From: Nostoc sp. ATCC 53789
GTDB taxonomy: Bacteria; Cyanobacteriota; Cyanobacteriia; Cyanobacteriales; Nostocaceae
NCBI RefSeq assembly: GCF_009873495.1
Contig: NZ_CP046703.1
Span: forward strand, 7,188,001-7,252,000
Reading direction: 5' to 3'
DNA length: 64,000 nt
The position numbers and the translations under genes were made by a program. Under the pieces are notes generated by a model. It was not told the DNA's origin. It ran no database searches and saw only the letters and a program-made list of their open reading frames with translations. This document shows, in pieces, positions 53,296-62,192 of the stretch. Each line of letters begins with the position of its first letter. The first letter of the stretch is position 1.

Positions 53296-56034
53296 ATGGT
53301 TAAGGTAGCGTTGCTGATTGGGGTGAGTGAGTATGAGCCTGGTTTGAACCCGCTACCAGGTGCTGTAAAAGATGTCGAAGCGATGCAGCAAGTGCTGTTA
53401 CACCCAGAAATGGGCGGCTTTACTGAGACAGATATTATGGTGCTAAAAAATCCCCAGCGCCAAGATATGGAAGAAGCTATCGAAAATCTATTTGCCCATC
53501 GTCAAAAAGATGATCTGTTAGTTCTCTTTTTCTCTGGTCATGGCATTAAGGATGACACTGGCAGACTGTTTTTAGCAACCCGCACCACACGCAAAACTCC
53601 CAGAGGAGATTTAATTCGCTCATCGGCAGTAGCAGCGAGTGTTGTCCATGAAAGCATGAGCCGCAGCCGTTCTAAGCGGCAAGTTGTCATTTTGGATAGT
53701 TGCTTTAGTGGTGCTTTTGCCGAAGGTTTATCAGCCAAAGATGACGGCAGTGTAAATATCCGTGAGCAATTAGGAGGAGAGGGGCGGGCCGTTCTCACTT
53801 CATCCAGTTCAACTCAATATTCTTTTGAGCAGCAGGGGTCAGACCTCTCAATTTATACCCGTTATTTAATAGAAGGAATTACAACAGGCGCGGCAGACCT
53901 AGATGAAGATGGGGTTGTCTCAATTGACGAGTTGCATGAGTATGCCAGCAGAAAAGTTAGAGAAATACAGCCGACGATGAAGCCCGAAATCTACACAAGT
54001 AGAGAAGGCTTTAAGATTCGACTTACAAAAGTTCCCCAAGGTGATCCCAAGCAGAAGTATCGCAAAGAAGTGGCGCGATATAGTAGCCGTGGTGATGTTT
54101 CTTTTGTGGGTCGCAAGACTTTGGATGCCCTCAGAAGTCGCTTGGGACTATCCGAAATGGAAGCAACTGCAATTGAAGATGAGATGTTAGCAGTTGCTCG
54201 TCAAGAATTTAAACAAAAGTTACAGCAATATGAGCGGGACTTTAGTGAGGCACTCCAGCAGCAAGTAGCTCTAAGTGATGATGATATCAATATACTACGC
54301 CTGAATCTTCAGCAAATTTTGGGGCTGAGGAATGAGGATACAATGCCAATTGAGGCACAAATCACTGCACAAATTCAATTATATAAGCAGCATTTACAAC
54401 AGTACAGGCAGGCATTAACGGAGGCAATGCGACAGGAGTATCCTCTCAGTCAAGATACTGGTCATCGCTTACAGCAAATGCAGAGTAAGTGGCAAATTAG
54501 TGCTGAAGATTTAGCTTTAATTGAAAGCCGTGTTATTGCTGAAATAGAAGCATATCGACAAAAGTTGCAGCAGTATGAACAGATATTTACTAGAGCAACG
54601 CAGCAGCAGTACCTTCTTGGTAAAGTGAAGCGTAATGAACTGCGACAAGAACAGCAAAACTTAAGTCTAAAAAATGAAGATATTGTTCCAATTGAAACTA
54701 GAATTACATCTGAGATTGAAGCCTACTTACACAAGTTACAACAGTATGAACAGGCATTTATAAAAGCAACACAGCACCAATATCCTTTGAGTACAACGCA
54801 GCGTAATCAACTCCGGCAAGAGGAGCAAATACTAGGACTTAAAAATGAGGACATAGCTCCAATTGAAAGTCGAATTACTGTTGAGATTGAATCCTACCTG
54901 CAAAAGTTACAACAGTATGAACAGGCATTTATAAAAGCAACACAGCAGCAGTATCCCTTAAGTGCAACACAGGTTAATCAACTCCGGCTAGAGCAGCAAC
55001 TCTTAGGTCTAAAAAATGAAAATATTGCTAAGGTTGAAAACCGAATTAAGGCTGAAATTGAAGTCTATCTGCAAAAAATAAAACAGTATGAACAAGCACT
55101 AATTCAAACAATTCAGCACCAATATCCTTTTAGTGAAGAGATTCATGAGGAATTAAAGCGATATCAGCAGATTTTGGAACTTGGGGATGAAGAAGTAGCA
55201 CGAATTGAAGAAAAAGTTTTGAGACAAAAACAGACAAATCAATCTCAAACTCAGCAATTGAATACTTATAAACCCCCAGAGATACCACCACAGTCACCAA
55301 TATTTTCAAGTCGGCTTGTCCCAAACCAAAAAACTCAGGTAATTCCAGACACTGAGCCTGAAAAAACTGACCAATTACCATTACAGTGGATTGTTGCGTT
55401 AATATTTATGGTAGTAACAGGTTCTTTAGGATTTTTCATCCAGCAACAGTCATCAACATTTGACCGAATTCCAGTTGTATCCAACACTACACCAACTCTA
55501 AAATCTACTACCAAAGCTACACATATACCACTAATTACGCCTCAGTCCAAACCTACACCAACTCTAAAATCTACCACTAAAGCGACACCCGTACCGCTAA
55601 TTCCAGTTCAGTCCAACCCTACACCAACTCTAAAATCTACCATCAAAGTAATACCCGTACTGCGATCGCTTAATAACCTTTCTCCTGGCTGGGTAATTAA
55701 AACCAAAAATCAAATTTCCTTGGAAAACAACCAATTGCTTCCCCCTGGAGCATTTTTAGAGGTTATCAACATAAATCCAAATCCTAACCCGACTTCTAAA
55801 AACTTTTCGGTGTTTATGCGAGTATGTCCAAGCAAAAGTACCCAGGCTCCAGCGAATACTAATAAACCAGCTTCTCTTCCACCCAATTTAGAACCTTTGC
55901 CGGAAACAGTATTTCTGGACTTATCCCAACTAAAAAGTTTTGGCATGTCTGTTTTACAATCAGATGCACCAAATCCATGTATAAGGATTACGCAACTGCC
56001 AGCTACTCAACTATTTAACACTAGTCAAACTTAG
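53296..56034 (+). CDS. Orthocaspase with six 57-residue repeats and membrane anchor
   Basis: 912-residue caspase-fold cysteine protease. The catalytic dyad is His82 (LFFSGHG) and Cys136 (ILDSCFSGAF). An EF-hand-like loop DLDEDGVVSIDEL sits at 201-213. From residue 293 to 636, six helical repeats of 57-59 residues (I-E-x-R-I-x-x-E-I ... LQQYEQAF ... QQYPLS ... L-LG-L-NEDI) follow, preceded by a half repeat. A transmembrane helix is at 696-716 (LQWIVALIFMVVTGSLGFFI). Then comes a PTLKSTTKAT-type linker repeated three times and a 180-residue exported domain with two Cys. Arginine/lysine-type cleavage is expected from orthocaspases. The repeats and outer domain probably sense or scaffold. Operon with the EACC1-like gene. 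Confidence 0.9.
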   Translation: MVKVALLIGVSEYEPGLNPLPGAVKDVEAMQQVLLHPEMGGFTETDIMVLKNPQRQDMEEAIENLFAHRQKDDLLVLFFSGHGIKDDTGRLFLATRTTRKTPRGDLIRSSAVAASVVHESMSRSRSKRQVVILDSCFSGAFAEGLSAKDDGSVNIREQLGGEGRAVLTSSSSTQYSFEQQGSDLSIYTRYLIEGITTGAADLDEDGVVSIDELHEYASRKVREIQPTMKPEIYTSREGFKIRLTKVPQGDPKQKYRKEVARYSSRGDVSFVGRKTLDALRSRLGLSEMEATAIEDEMLAVARQEFKQKLQQYERDFSEALQQQVALSDDDINILRLNLQQILGLRNEDTMPIEAQITAQIQLYKQHLQQYRQALTEAMRQEYPLSQDTGHRLQQMQSKWQISAEDLALIESRVIAEIEAYRQKLQQYEQIFTRATQQQYLLGKVKRNELRQEQQNLSLKNEDIVPIETRITSEIEAYLHKLQQYEQAFIKATQHQYPLSTTQRNQLRQEEQILGLKNEDIAPIESRITVEIESYLQKLQQYEQAFIKATQQQYPLSATQVNQLRLEQQLLGLKNENIAKVENRIKAEIEVYLQKIKQYEQALIQTIQHQYPFSEEIHEELKRYQQILELGDEEVARIEEKVLRQKQTNQSQTQQLNTYKPPEIPPQSPIFSSRLVPNQKTQVIPDTEPEKTDQLPLQWIVALIFMVVTGSLGFFIQQQSSTFDRIPVVSNTTPTLKSTTKATHIPLITPQSKPTPTLKSTTKATPVPLIPVQSNPTPTLKSTIKVIPVLRSLNNLSPGWVIKTKNQISLENNQLLPPGAFLEVININPNPNPTSKNFSVFMRVCPSKSTQAPANTNKPASLPPNLEPLPETVFLDLSQLKSFGMSVLQSDAPNPCIRITQLPATQLFNTSQT

Positions 56035-56108
56035 TGAAATAGTCGATACAAGTACAGGCTTTGCTACTGTATAATTTCAATAATTTTATTAATCACCTCT
56101 GTTAATTT

Positions 56109-56393
56109 TTAAAGTTTTATTTGACCTGCTTGATATAAAACAATTTGTTTATCAGTAGTAAAAATTCGATTTGGTCTGATATTACTGGACTGATTTAATC
56201 GACCGTAGCTAAAATCACTATTATCTAGTTGAATAGCATAAATATCGCCAACAGCTTGGCTAGTAATTTGGCAAAGTATCAGATCATCTCCCTGAAGAGT
56301 AGCAATAACTAAAGCAGGTCTGCGTTTTGTTTGAGTTAAGTCCGAAAATGGAAATGGAACAATAACAACATCACCTTTTACAAATCCTGCCAT
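56109..56393 (-). CDS. Type II toxin, PemK/MazF family
   Basis: 94-residue endoribonuclease-like toxin: MAGFVKGDVVIVPFPFSDLTQTKRRPALVI is the canonical PemK/MazF N-terminus, then DDLILCQITSQ and SNIRPNRIFTTDKQIV. It cleaves mRNA in studied members. ATG 56393 chosen by family length and overlaps the antitoxin gene by 16 bases. Convergent with the caspase gene. Confidence 0.88.
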   Translation of the reverse strand: MAGFVKGDVVIVPFPFSDLTQTKRRPALVIATLQGDDLILCQITSQAVGDIYAIQLDNSDFSYGRLNQSSNIRPNRIFTTDKQIVLYQAGQIKL

Positions 56394-56572
56394 GCTGAAT
56401 CTTCCTCTGGCCTTAACCAATCTTTTTGCAGTGATGATTCACTCATAATGGTGATTTCTAAAGTTTTATCTTTCTGGTACTTGGCTTGCAAGAACTGAAC
56501 AAAATCTAAAATCTCTTGTAACAGAGGTTCAGGTAATTTTTCTAGTTCTTGTGTAATCTGTTCTTTAAGCAT
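56378..56572 (-). CDS. Antitoxin, DUF2281-like
   Basis: 64-residue acidic protein: MLKEQITQELEKLPEPLLQEILDFVQFLQAKY is the helical dimerisation motif of DUF2281 antitoxins; the tail RPEEDSAWQDL is the toxin-binding end. Overlaps the toxin gene, upstream on the same strand. Longer frame to 56710 lacks support. Confidence 0.82.
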   Translation of the reverse strand: MLKEQITQELEKLPEPLLQEILDFVQFLQAKYQKDKTLEITIMSESSLQKDWLRPEEDSAWQDL

Positions 56573-56904
56573 AATTGTCTTATTTTGTGTTTCGGCAATA
56601 TCTAAAATAATATTTATCATATCGGGTTTTGAATTAAAATATAAAACCAAACAAATTATGCGAGTGTAAAATTTTATATGACACTCAGCAGCGATCGCAG
56701 ATAATGACAATAGTTATTAAATTTGCGATCGCAACTCCTGATAGCTTTAAAATTAAGGTTATAGAGTATTCTTACTTTAAGATGATGTAAAATTTGTACC
56801 CTCAGAATGAGCCTCTTCAACCTATAGTAGGAGTGTCATCTTCCATTAAGCGCCTACTATGAAGGACTAGGTAATCAAATCGCAGTATATCTGCCTTTCA
56901 AATT
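56573..56904. other. Intergenic region, nothing distinct
   Basis: AT-rich, with two HIP1-like GCGATCGC/GCGATCGCA sites. The antitoxin promoter should lie just upstream of 56572. Confidence 0.4.
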
Positions 56905-57096
56905 ATGGACTGGAAGTACAGGTGGAAAAATGGCTATAAACCAAGCCGAGATGAAGCGGCAAAAAACCCTCATTTGTTAGATGAAAGTCAGTTCGAGAAC
57001 GAGCAAGACCGAAAGCTAGCTGAAGAATCAGCAAGGAAGCATTTGGGTATACCTGCACCAACCTTAGACGAAGATCAGTCAATATTACCTCATTAG
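56905..57096 (+). CDS. Small hypothetical protein
   Basis: 63-residue charged soluble protein: MDWKYRWKNGYKPSRDEAAKNPH ... NEQDRKLAEESARKHLGIPAPTLDEDQ. Composition and helix-friendly pattern look protein-like, but no domain is recognised and no clear ribosome-binding site precedes the ATG. Confidence 0.42.
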   Translation: MDWKYRWKNGYKPSRDEAAKNPHLLDESQFENEQDRKLAEESARKHLGIPAPTLDEDQSILPH

Positions 57097-57243
57097 CTTC
57101 TTCTAATGAACAAGCTTGATAACGCCATTTCCAAAAAAGATTTTTGCAACAAATAAACTGGCTATAGGGGCGTACAGATGTACACCCCTAATTATGTATC
57201 TCTAGCACTATGTACGCTCCACACCATTAGGATGTTCGATAAA

Positions 57244-57795
57244 ATGCAGATTTTTCAAATTTTCAATCGATTAAACAATAGTAAATTTACTAAGTTACTC
57301 AGTCAAACAGTAGCTTTAGGCGTAGGTGCTTTTGTTCTCCTCTCAACTACTAATGCTAATGCCGCCGAGCAAGTTGTTTTAAAGTATGGTACTTTTCAGG
57401 GGCAAGTTTCTGTTCAAGAATTAAGTCAGTTTACAGAAACAGGTAAGACTACTCCGACACTACAAGCTTATTTGGATGCCGCTCAACAAGACCCCGCAGT
57501 AGCTCGTAAGGCACTGATAGCCCCAATAAAAGCCGATCCTGCCTTTTTAAATAACTTACTGTCAAGCTGGGCAGGGCCAATTTTAGTTAACCAAATTGGT
57601 GAAGTAGTTCATCCCCCCGCAGGACAACTAGATCAACAGGCGCTGCGAAGTGCTTTAAGTACATCTATTCAACAAAATGGTGAAGTTACACTTCTTGGAG
57701 CCATTCAGAATTATCCTAATACTTCTGTTGAACTTGAAGGCGATCGCCTCATCTCTGTTTATGAACGTCTAAGCAGCCTGGCAGAACTTTTATGA
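57244..57795 (+). CDS. Exported DUF1400-type protein
   Basis: 183-residue exported protein: an N-terminal signal (LLSQTVALGVGAFVLLSTTNANA, cleavage before AEQV) followed by a domain AEQVVLKYGTFQGQVSVQELSQFTETGKTTPTLQAYLDAA ... LNNLLSSW ... VELEGDRLISVYERLSSL. This matches the DUF1400 domain commonly fused to alpha/beta hydrolases in cyanobacteria, here standing alone. Upstream starts at 57178 and 57232 are in frame; 57244 is preferred because it begins the signal peptide with AGGA 11 bases before. Confidence 0.7.
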   Translation: MQIFQIFNRLNNSKFTKLLSQTVALGVGAFVLLSTTNANAAEQVVLKYGTFQGQVSVQELSQFTETGKTTPTLQAYLDAAQQDPAVARKALIAPIKADPAFLNNLLSSWAGPILVNQIGEVVHPPAGQLDQQALRSALSTSIQQNGEVTLLGAIQNYPNTSVELEGDRLISVYERLSSLAELL

Positions 57796-57899
57796 TGGCT
57801 AGTTACTGCTAAAATTTAATACCCATGAGTCTATCTTAGGGCTGTATTCTGTGACTGAAAAATTCCCTAACGTAATTGTAGAGTTAGGGAAAAGTTTAT

Positions 57900-58472
57900 A
57901 TGACAACTGACGTTTCTAGAAATATTAACAAGGATGTTAATGGAGCGCTGATAAGTGGTGTTCTCCTAAGTGTTTTGGGGGTGATTGCGATCGCAGCGCC
58001 TAACCTCTCGACCTTATTCGCTGAGACTTGGATTGCAGTAATTTTGATTTTCGCCGGATTTACAAAACTAGTTTATGCCACTCAAACCCGCCACCAAGGA
58101 GGTTTTATTTGGAAACTTCTATTGAGCGGACTCTATATTGCAACGGGTATAATGCTGTTTGTTTATCCTTTTACAGGTATTCTCACACTGACTCTGTTGC
58201 TTGGCAGCTTTTTACTGGCTGAAGGTACATTCGAGTTAATTCTGGCATTCAAGTTACGTCCGCAAGAGAACTGGACGTGGATACTAGGTGATGGCATTAT
58301 TACACTGGTCTTAGGTGCAATGATTTGGTTCCAGTGGCCCTTCAATGCGCCCTGGCTTCTTGGTACACTAGTTGGTATCAGCATTATTTTCACTGGCATT
58401 TCACGCGTAATGCTGTCATTGAATGCGCGTTCTACCTCAAATCCTACTAACGAAGCTGCAAATCCTACTTAG
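57900..58472 (+). CDS. HdeD-family membrane protein
   Basis: 190-residue integral membrane protein with six hydrophobic segments (e.g. ALISGVLLSVLGVIAIAAP, IAVILIFAGFTKLVYA, LLLSGLYIATGIMLFVYP, LTLTLLLGSFLLAEGTFELILA). This matches the HdeD family, whose E. coli member contributes to acid resistance. ATG 57900. Function in cyanobacteria unknown. Confidence 0.88.
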   Translation: MTTDVSRNINKDVNGALISGVLLSVLGVIAIAAPNLSTLFAETWIAVILIFAGFTKLVYATQTRHQGGFIWKLLLSGLYIATGIMLFVYPFTGILTLTLLLGSFLLAEGTFELILAFKLRPQENWTWILGDGIITLVLGAMIWFQWPFNAPWLLGTLVGISIIFTGISRVMLSLNARSTSNPTNEAANPT

Positions 58473-58565
58473 TAGATGGGGAATGGGAAATGGGGAATAG
58501 GAAAAAGCAATGCCCAATGGCCCATTTCTAAATTTGAATCGTCAAAGTTTACTAAGAGATTGCAG

Positions 58566-58670
58566 CAGCGATGCCTAGGTTGGGCTACGCCTACGCCAAG
58601 AAAATTGCTAAATTAACTAAGGAAATCAAAATCAAGGCCAGCTAGCTGCAATCTACGATGGTATCTATTG
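58566..58670 (+). repeat. Block shared with 52673-52758, spans the SLH gene start
   Basis: CAGCGATGCCTAGGTTGGGC ... TTGCTAAATTAACTAAGG ... AAAATCAAGGCCAGCTAGCTGCAATCTACGATGGTATCTATT. The match to the other copy continues 12 bases into the SLH coding region. Confidence 0.6.
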
Positions 58671-60814
58671 CTACTCCCTTCTCGGATATCCAAAACCATT
58701 GGGCACGCTTATTTATTACAGCCTTAGCTCAACGTGGTATTGTCAGTGGGTCGCCGAATGGCACATATCGACCCGATAATTCACTCACTCGTGCTGAATT
58801 TGCCGCCATCATCGCCAACGCATTTGGCACAGTTACCAAGAAGCGGCAATATGTACCTTTTGTGGATGTACCCATAAATTATTGGGCAGCAGCTGCCATT
58901 CAAACAGCTTACGAAAAAGCATTTATTAGCGGGTTTCCTGATAAAAGTTTCCGCCCCGCCGAGCGAATTACTAGGGCGGAAGTTTTAATTTCCTTGGTAG
59001 CGGGCTTAGAACTTGCCACCAAGGTAAAACCAGACCTCCTCTCAACACTCCCACAAATTTATCAAGATTCTATTCAGATTCCTGGGTATGGGAGAAATCA
59101 GGTAGCTATTGCCACTAGTGCTGGATTAGTGGTTAGTTTCCCAAATATCAAATTACTCAATCCCAATCTTGCAGCTACCCGTGCAGATGTAGCAGTAATT
59201 ATTTATCAAGCTTTGGTGTATTTAGGCAAAGCGGAAAAAATTGCCTCTAGTTACTTAGTGCAGCCGCCAACACTAACACCAACGCCAACGCCAACACCAA
59301 CGCCAACGCCAATACCAACACCAACGCCAACGCCAACGCCAACGCCAACACCAACGCCAACACCAATACCAACACCAACGCCAACGCCAACGCCAATACC
59401 TATACCCACACCCGCACCTGTCGGTAGCGTTAGGGTAAATCATAGTCGGGAATTTCGGGGGGCGTGGGTAGTATCTGTGTGGAATGGTGATTGGCCTTCC
59501 AAGCCAGAACTTTCTGTTGCTCAACAGAAAGCTGAACTCACTGAGATTATTACTAAATTACAAGCGCTAAACTTCAATGCCCTGATCTTTCAGGTGCGAC
59601 CGGAGGGAGACGCTTTATATGAATCGCAATTAGAACCTTGGAGTGCTTGGATTACAGGAACTCAGGGGAAAGCACCAGAACCATTTTATGATCCTTTAGC
59701 GTTTGCGATCGCAGAATGTCACAAGCGTAATATTGAACTCCATGCTTGGTTCAACCCTTACCGCGCCAGCACTTCTACCGACCCAGCTAAAACAGTACGT
59801 CCCCACATAGCAGCGACTAATCCAGAAAGCGTTTATTTGTGGAAAACTCAACGCTGGATGGACCCAGGATTGAAAATAGTTCAAGATAGAGCTTACAACG
59901 TCATTCTCGATGTAGTGAAGCGCTACGATGTTGATGGCATTCACTTAGATGATTATTTCTATCCATATCCCATCGAGGGACAACCTTTCCCCGATAACAA
60001 AACTTATGCTGCATATCAAGCAGCTGGTGGTTCACTCAACCTTGGCGACTGGCGACGGGACAATGTTAACAAAATGGTACAGCGTCTCTGGCAGGGAATT
60101 AAAGCAGCCAAACCCGATGTGAAATTTGGTATCAGCCCCTTTGGGATTTATCGCCCCGGACAACCTGCTGGCATTACTGGGTTAGATGCTTACAACGTAT
60201 TGTATGCTGACTCGAAAAAATGGTTAGAAGAAGGCTGGATTGATTATATTGCGCCTCAACTTTACTGGCGCACAGATCAAACACAACAAAGTTATTCAGC
60301 ATTGCTACAGTGGTGGACACAGGTAAATACAAAGCAAAGACACGTTTACGCTGGTAACAATCTGACAGAACCAAGCAACAAGAGTCGAGAGAGTGATGAA
60401 ATTGAAAAGCAGGTGAAAATTAGTCGTAGCCAAGCTGGACGGTTGTCACTGGGCAATATCTTCTTTAATCTCGGTGTTTTGACAGAAAATAGTCAGGGTA
60501 TTGCTGATAAATTCCAAAGTCTGCTTTATAACAAACCTGCGCTACCGCCAACTTTGCCTTGGCAAGATACAACGCCACCCCCTCCACCCATTGGATTACA
60601 AGTCAATAACCGCAAACTGAGTTGGCAGCCTGGAGATAATCAACCAGTTCGTTCTTGGACACTTTATCGGCAAACTGGCGATACTTGGACAATTCAGCGA
60701 ATTTTGTCTGCTGGCACAACCTTCGCTACCGTTCAACAAGCGGGAACTTATGCTGTATGTGCGGTGGATAGATTGGCTAATGAGAGTGCGGGAACTGTGA
60801 TTACAGTGAGTTGA
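58658..60814 (+). CDS. SLH-domain protein with GHL10 glycoside-hydrolase-like domain
   Basis: 718-residue cell-surface protein. Three S-layer homology domains (about 8-50, 70-115, 130-185; e.g. FSDIQNHWA, FVDVPINYWAAAAIQ), a Pro-Thr linker (205-255) coded by 6-bp CCAACG/CCAACA repeats, a GHL10-type barrel (265-640: FRGAWVVSVWNGDWPS, LQALNFNALIFQVRPEGDALY, HAWFNPYRAST, DVVKRYDVDGIHLDDYFYPYP, ISPFGIYRP, DYIAPQLYWR) and a fibronectin-like end. The conserved Asp-Asp in the barrel is consistent with a hydrolase. It probably acts on cell-wall polysaccharide outside the membrane. No ordinary signal peptide is visible at the annotated start. Confidence 0.86.
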   Translation: MVSIATPFSDIQNHWARLFITALAQRGIVSGSPNGTYRPDNSLTRAEFAAIIANAFGTVTKKRQYVPFVDVPINYWAAAAIQTAYEKAFISGFPDKSFRPAERITRAEVLISLVAGLELATKVKPDLLSTLPQIYQDSIQIPGYGRNQVAIATSAGLVVSFPNIKLLNPNLAATRADVAVIIYQALVYLGKAEKIASSYLVQPPTLTPTPTPTPTPTPIPTPTPTPTPTPTPTPTPIPTPTPTPTPIPIPTPAPVGSVRVNHSREFRGAWVVSVWNGDWPSKPELSVAQQKAELTEIITKLQALNFNALIFQVRPEGDALYESQLEPWSAWITGTQGKAPEPFYDPLAFAIAECHKRNIELHAWFNPYRASTSTDPAKTVRPHIAATNPESVYLWKTQRWMDPGLKIVQDRAYNVILDVVKRYDVDGIHLDDYFYPYPIEGQPFPDNKTYAAYQAAGGSLNLGDWRRDNVNKMVQRLWQGIKAAKPDVKFGISPFGIYRPGQPAGITGLDAYNVLYADSKKWLEEGWIDYIAPQLYWRTDQTQQSYSALLQWWTQVNTKQRHVYAGNNLTEPSNKSRESDEIEKQVKISRSQAGRLSLGNIFFNLGVLTENSQGIADKFQSLLYNKPALPPTLPWQDTTPPPPPIGLQVNNRKLSWQPGDNQPVRSWTLYRQTGDTWTIQRILSAGTTFATVQQAGTYAVCAVDRLANESAGTVITVS
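59270..59403. repeat. Proline-threonine minisatellite in the SLH gene
   Basis: Run of CCAACG/CCAACA/CCAATA hexamers coding for PTPTPTPIPT units in the linker. Confidence 0.85.
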
Positions 60815-60917
60815 ACAAAGATGCTGTCTATGAGTGCGATCGCTGTTATGCTCTTGTGTAGTATGAGTATCGTAGCTACGCCCGTCGTAGACATCGCATC
60901 TTTATCTTTGAAGAATA

Positions 60918-62192
60918 GTGCAAAGTAATAAACCTGAACCACTTAAAACCGATTGGATAGTCAACCTTTTAGGAAGAGTGAAAGCTCTGGAAGTAAATCC
61001 CCATGAAGAAGTATTAACCTCAACTCTGGTTGAGCAAGCTTTGGAAAATGCCAAACGCACTGCTACCAATCCTGGTATATCATTGGCAGCAACTTTTGAT
61101 CTGATTGTAGCTGCCGAATATTATACAAAATTAACCAATAAAGGATGGCTTTATTGTCCAATAAATAATATTCCTCTATTAATTTACCCATACACTAATA
61201 CTTGCCCAAGATGTGTTTTAAAAGGTAACTTTTACTATCATCAGGCAAACAAATTACCATCTGGAACTATTGGCAAAACCACAAGTCGTTTGCTCTGTGT
61301 ATTTCTAAAGCATTTATTTAAAATTAATTCGAGGAACTTAAAAATTTATCATGGTGCTGAACCAGTTGATGTAATAATTCATGATGAAAAAGAGAGTATA
61401 GTCTTACTTGCAGAAGTAAAAGCCGCACCATTGACAACACTTGCTCTAGCTGCAAAGGTTGAGGTACAAACCGAGATGGGAGAAAATGGAGAACCAATAC
61501 CTTGTTCGCACTCTCCTACAGACAATTCATTCCTGGCATCATCTAACTTGCATATAATTCTGCCCAAGTTAGAAGATAACTACTGGAACTATGAACTTGT
61601 GGATTTAGGAATAAAAGCAAGCCATAGTTCTCCGACTTGGGCATACGAACAAATTGGCAGAAGTTTTGGTCTAGATAATCAACTATTTTATCGATATTTT
61701 CAGTTTTGGAATATTGCCTATTCTGCGTATAATAAAGCAGCACGGGGTAGGGGAACTATACCTGAAACAGTTTATTGGTTAACAAATGCTTGTGGACAAC
61801 CTACTCCTAGACCTTTAACTTGGCCATTGAGAAAGAGTGGTGATGGGTACGAATCCGTCTCTGATGGTAAATCTAGCGTAGGAATGGACAGAACTGATGA
61901 TATTAAAAAAGGGATTTATCAAGTCTTAAAAATTGCTGCTACAGGAAAGCCAAAATATAGTCAAATGGTAGTAAAAACTGCTTTGCTGTCTAACATTCAT
62001 GCTGTGCGTCACTATAATGATTACCTGCTCGAACTTCAGGATGTTATATGGACACTAGATGAAACAGGAAAAGCGAAAAAAGTTGCAGATTTGCCACCTG
62101 AAAAAGAGATTTACAATCTTTTTGATGGTATAATCACCTTCACCCAAAGCCATGTGAGAGATGACTGGATTTCAGAAAATTTCCAATTTTAA
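60918..62192 (+). CDS. Putative type II restriction endonuclease
   Basis: 424-residue protein; type II restriction enzyme by context and motif. A PD-(D/E)xK nuclease core is visible: Asp151 (PVDVIIHDEK), Glu166 and Lys168 (LLAEVKAAPL). CPxx...YTNTCPRC at about 80-99 could bind zinc. It does not match a restriction enzyme I can name, so the recognition site is unknown. Start GTG 60918 with GAAGA upstream. The last 32 bases overlap the methyltransferase gene, a typical restriction-modification coupling. Confidence 0.7.
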   Translation: MQSNKPEPLKTDWIVNLLGRVKALEVNPHEEVLTSTLVEQALENAKRTATNPGISLAATFDLIVAAEYYTKLTNKGWLYCPINNIPLLIYPYTNTCPRCVLKGNFYYHQANKLPSGTIGKTTSRLLCVFLKHLFKINSRNLKIYHGAEPVDVIIHDEKESIVLLAEVKAAPLTTLALAAKVEVQTEMGENGEPIPCSHSPTDNSFLASSNLHIILPKLEDNYWNYELVDLGIKASHSSPTWAYEQIGRSFGLDNQLFYRYFQFWNIAYSAYNKAARGRGTIPETVYWLTNACGQPTPRPLTWPLRKSGDGYESVSDGKSSVGMDRTDDIKKGIYQVLKIAATGKPKYSQMVVKTALLSNIHAVRHYNDYLLELQDVIWTLDETGKAKKVADLPPEKEIYNLFDGIITFTQSHVRDDWISENFQF

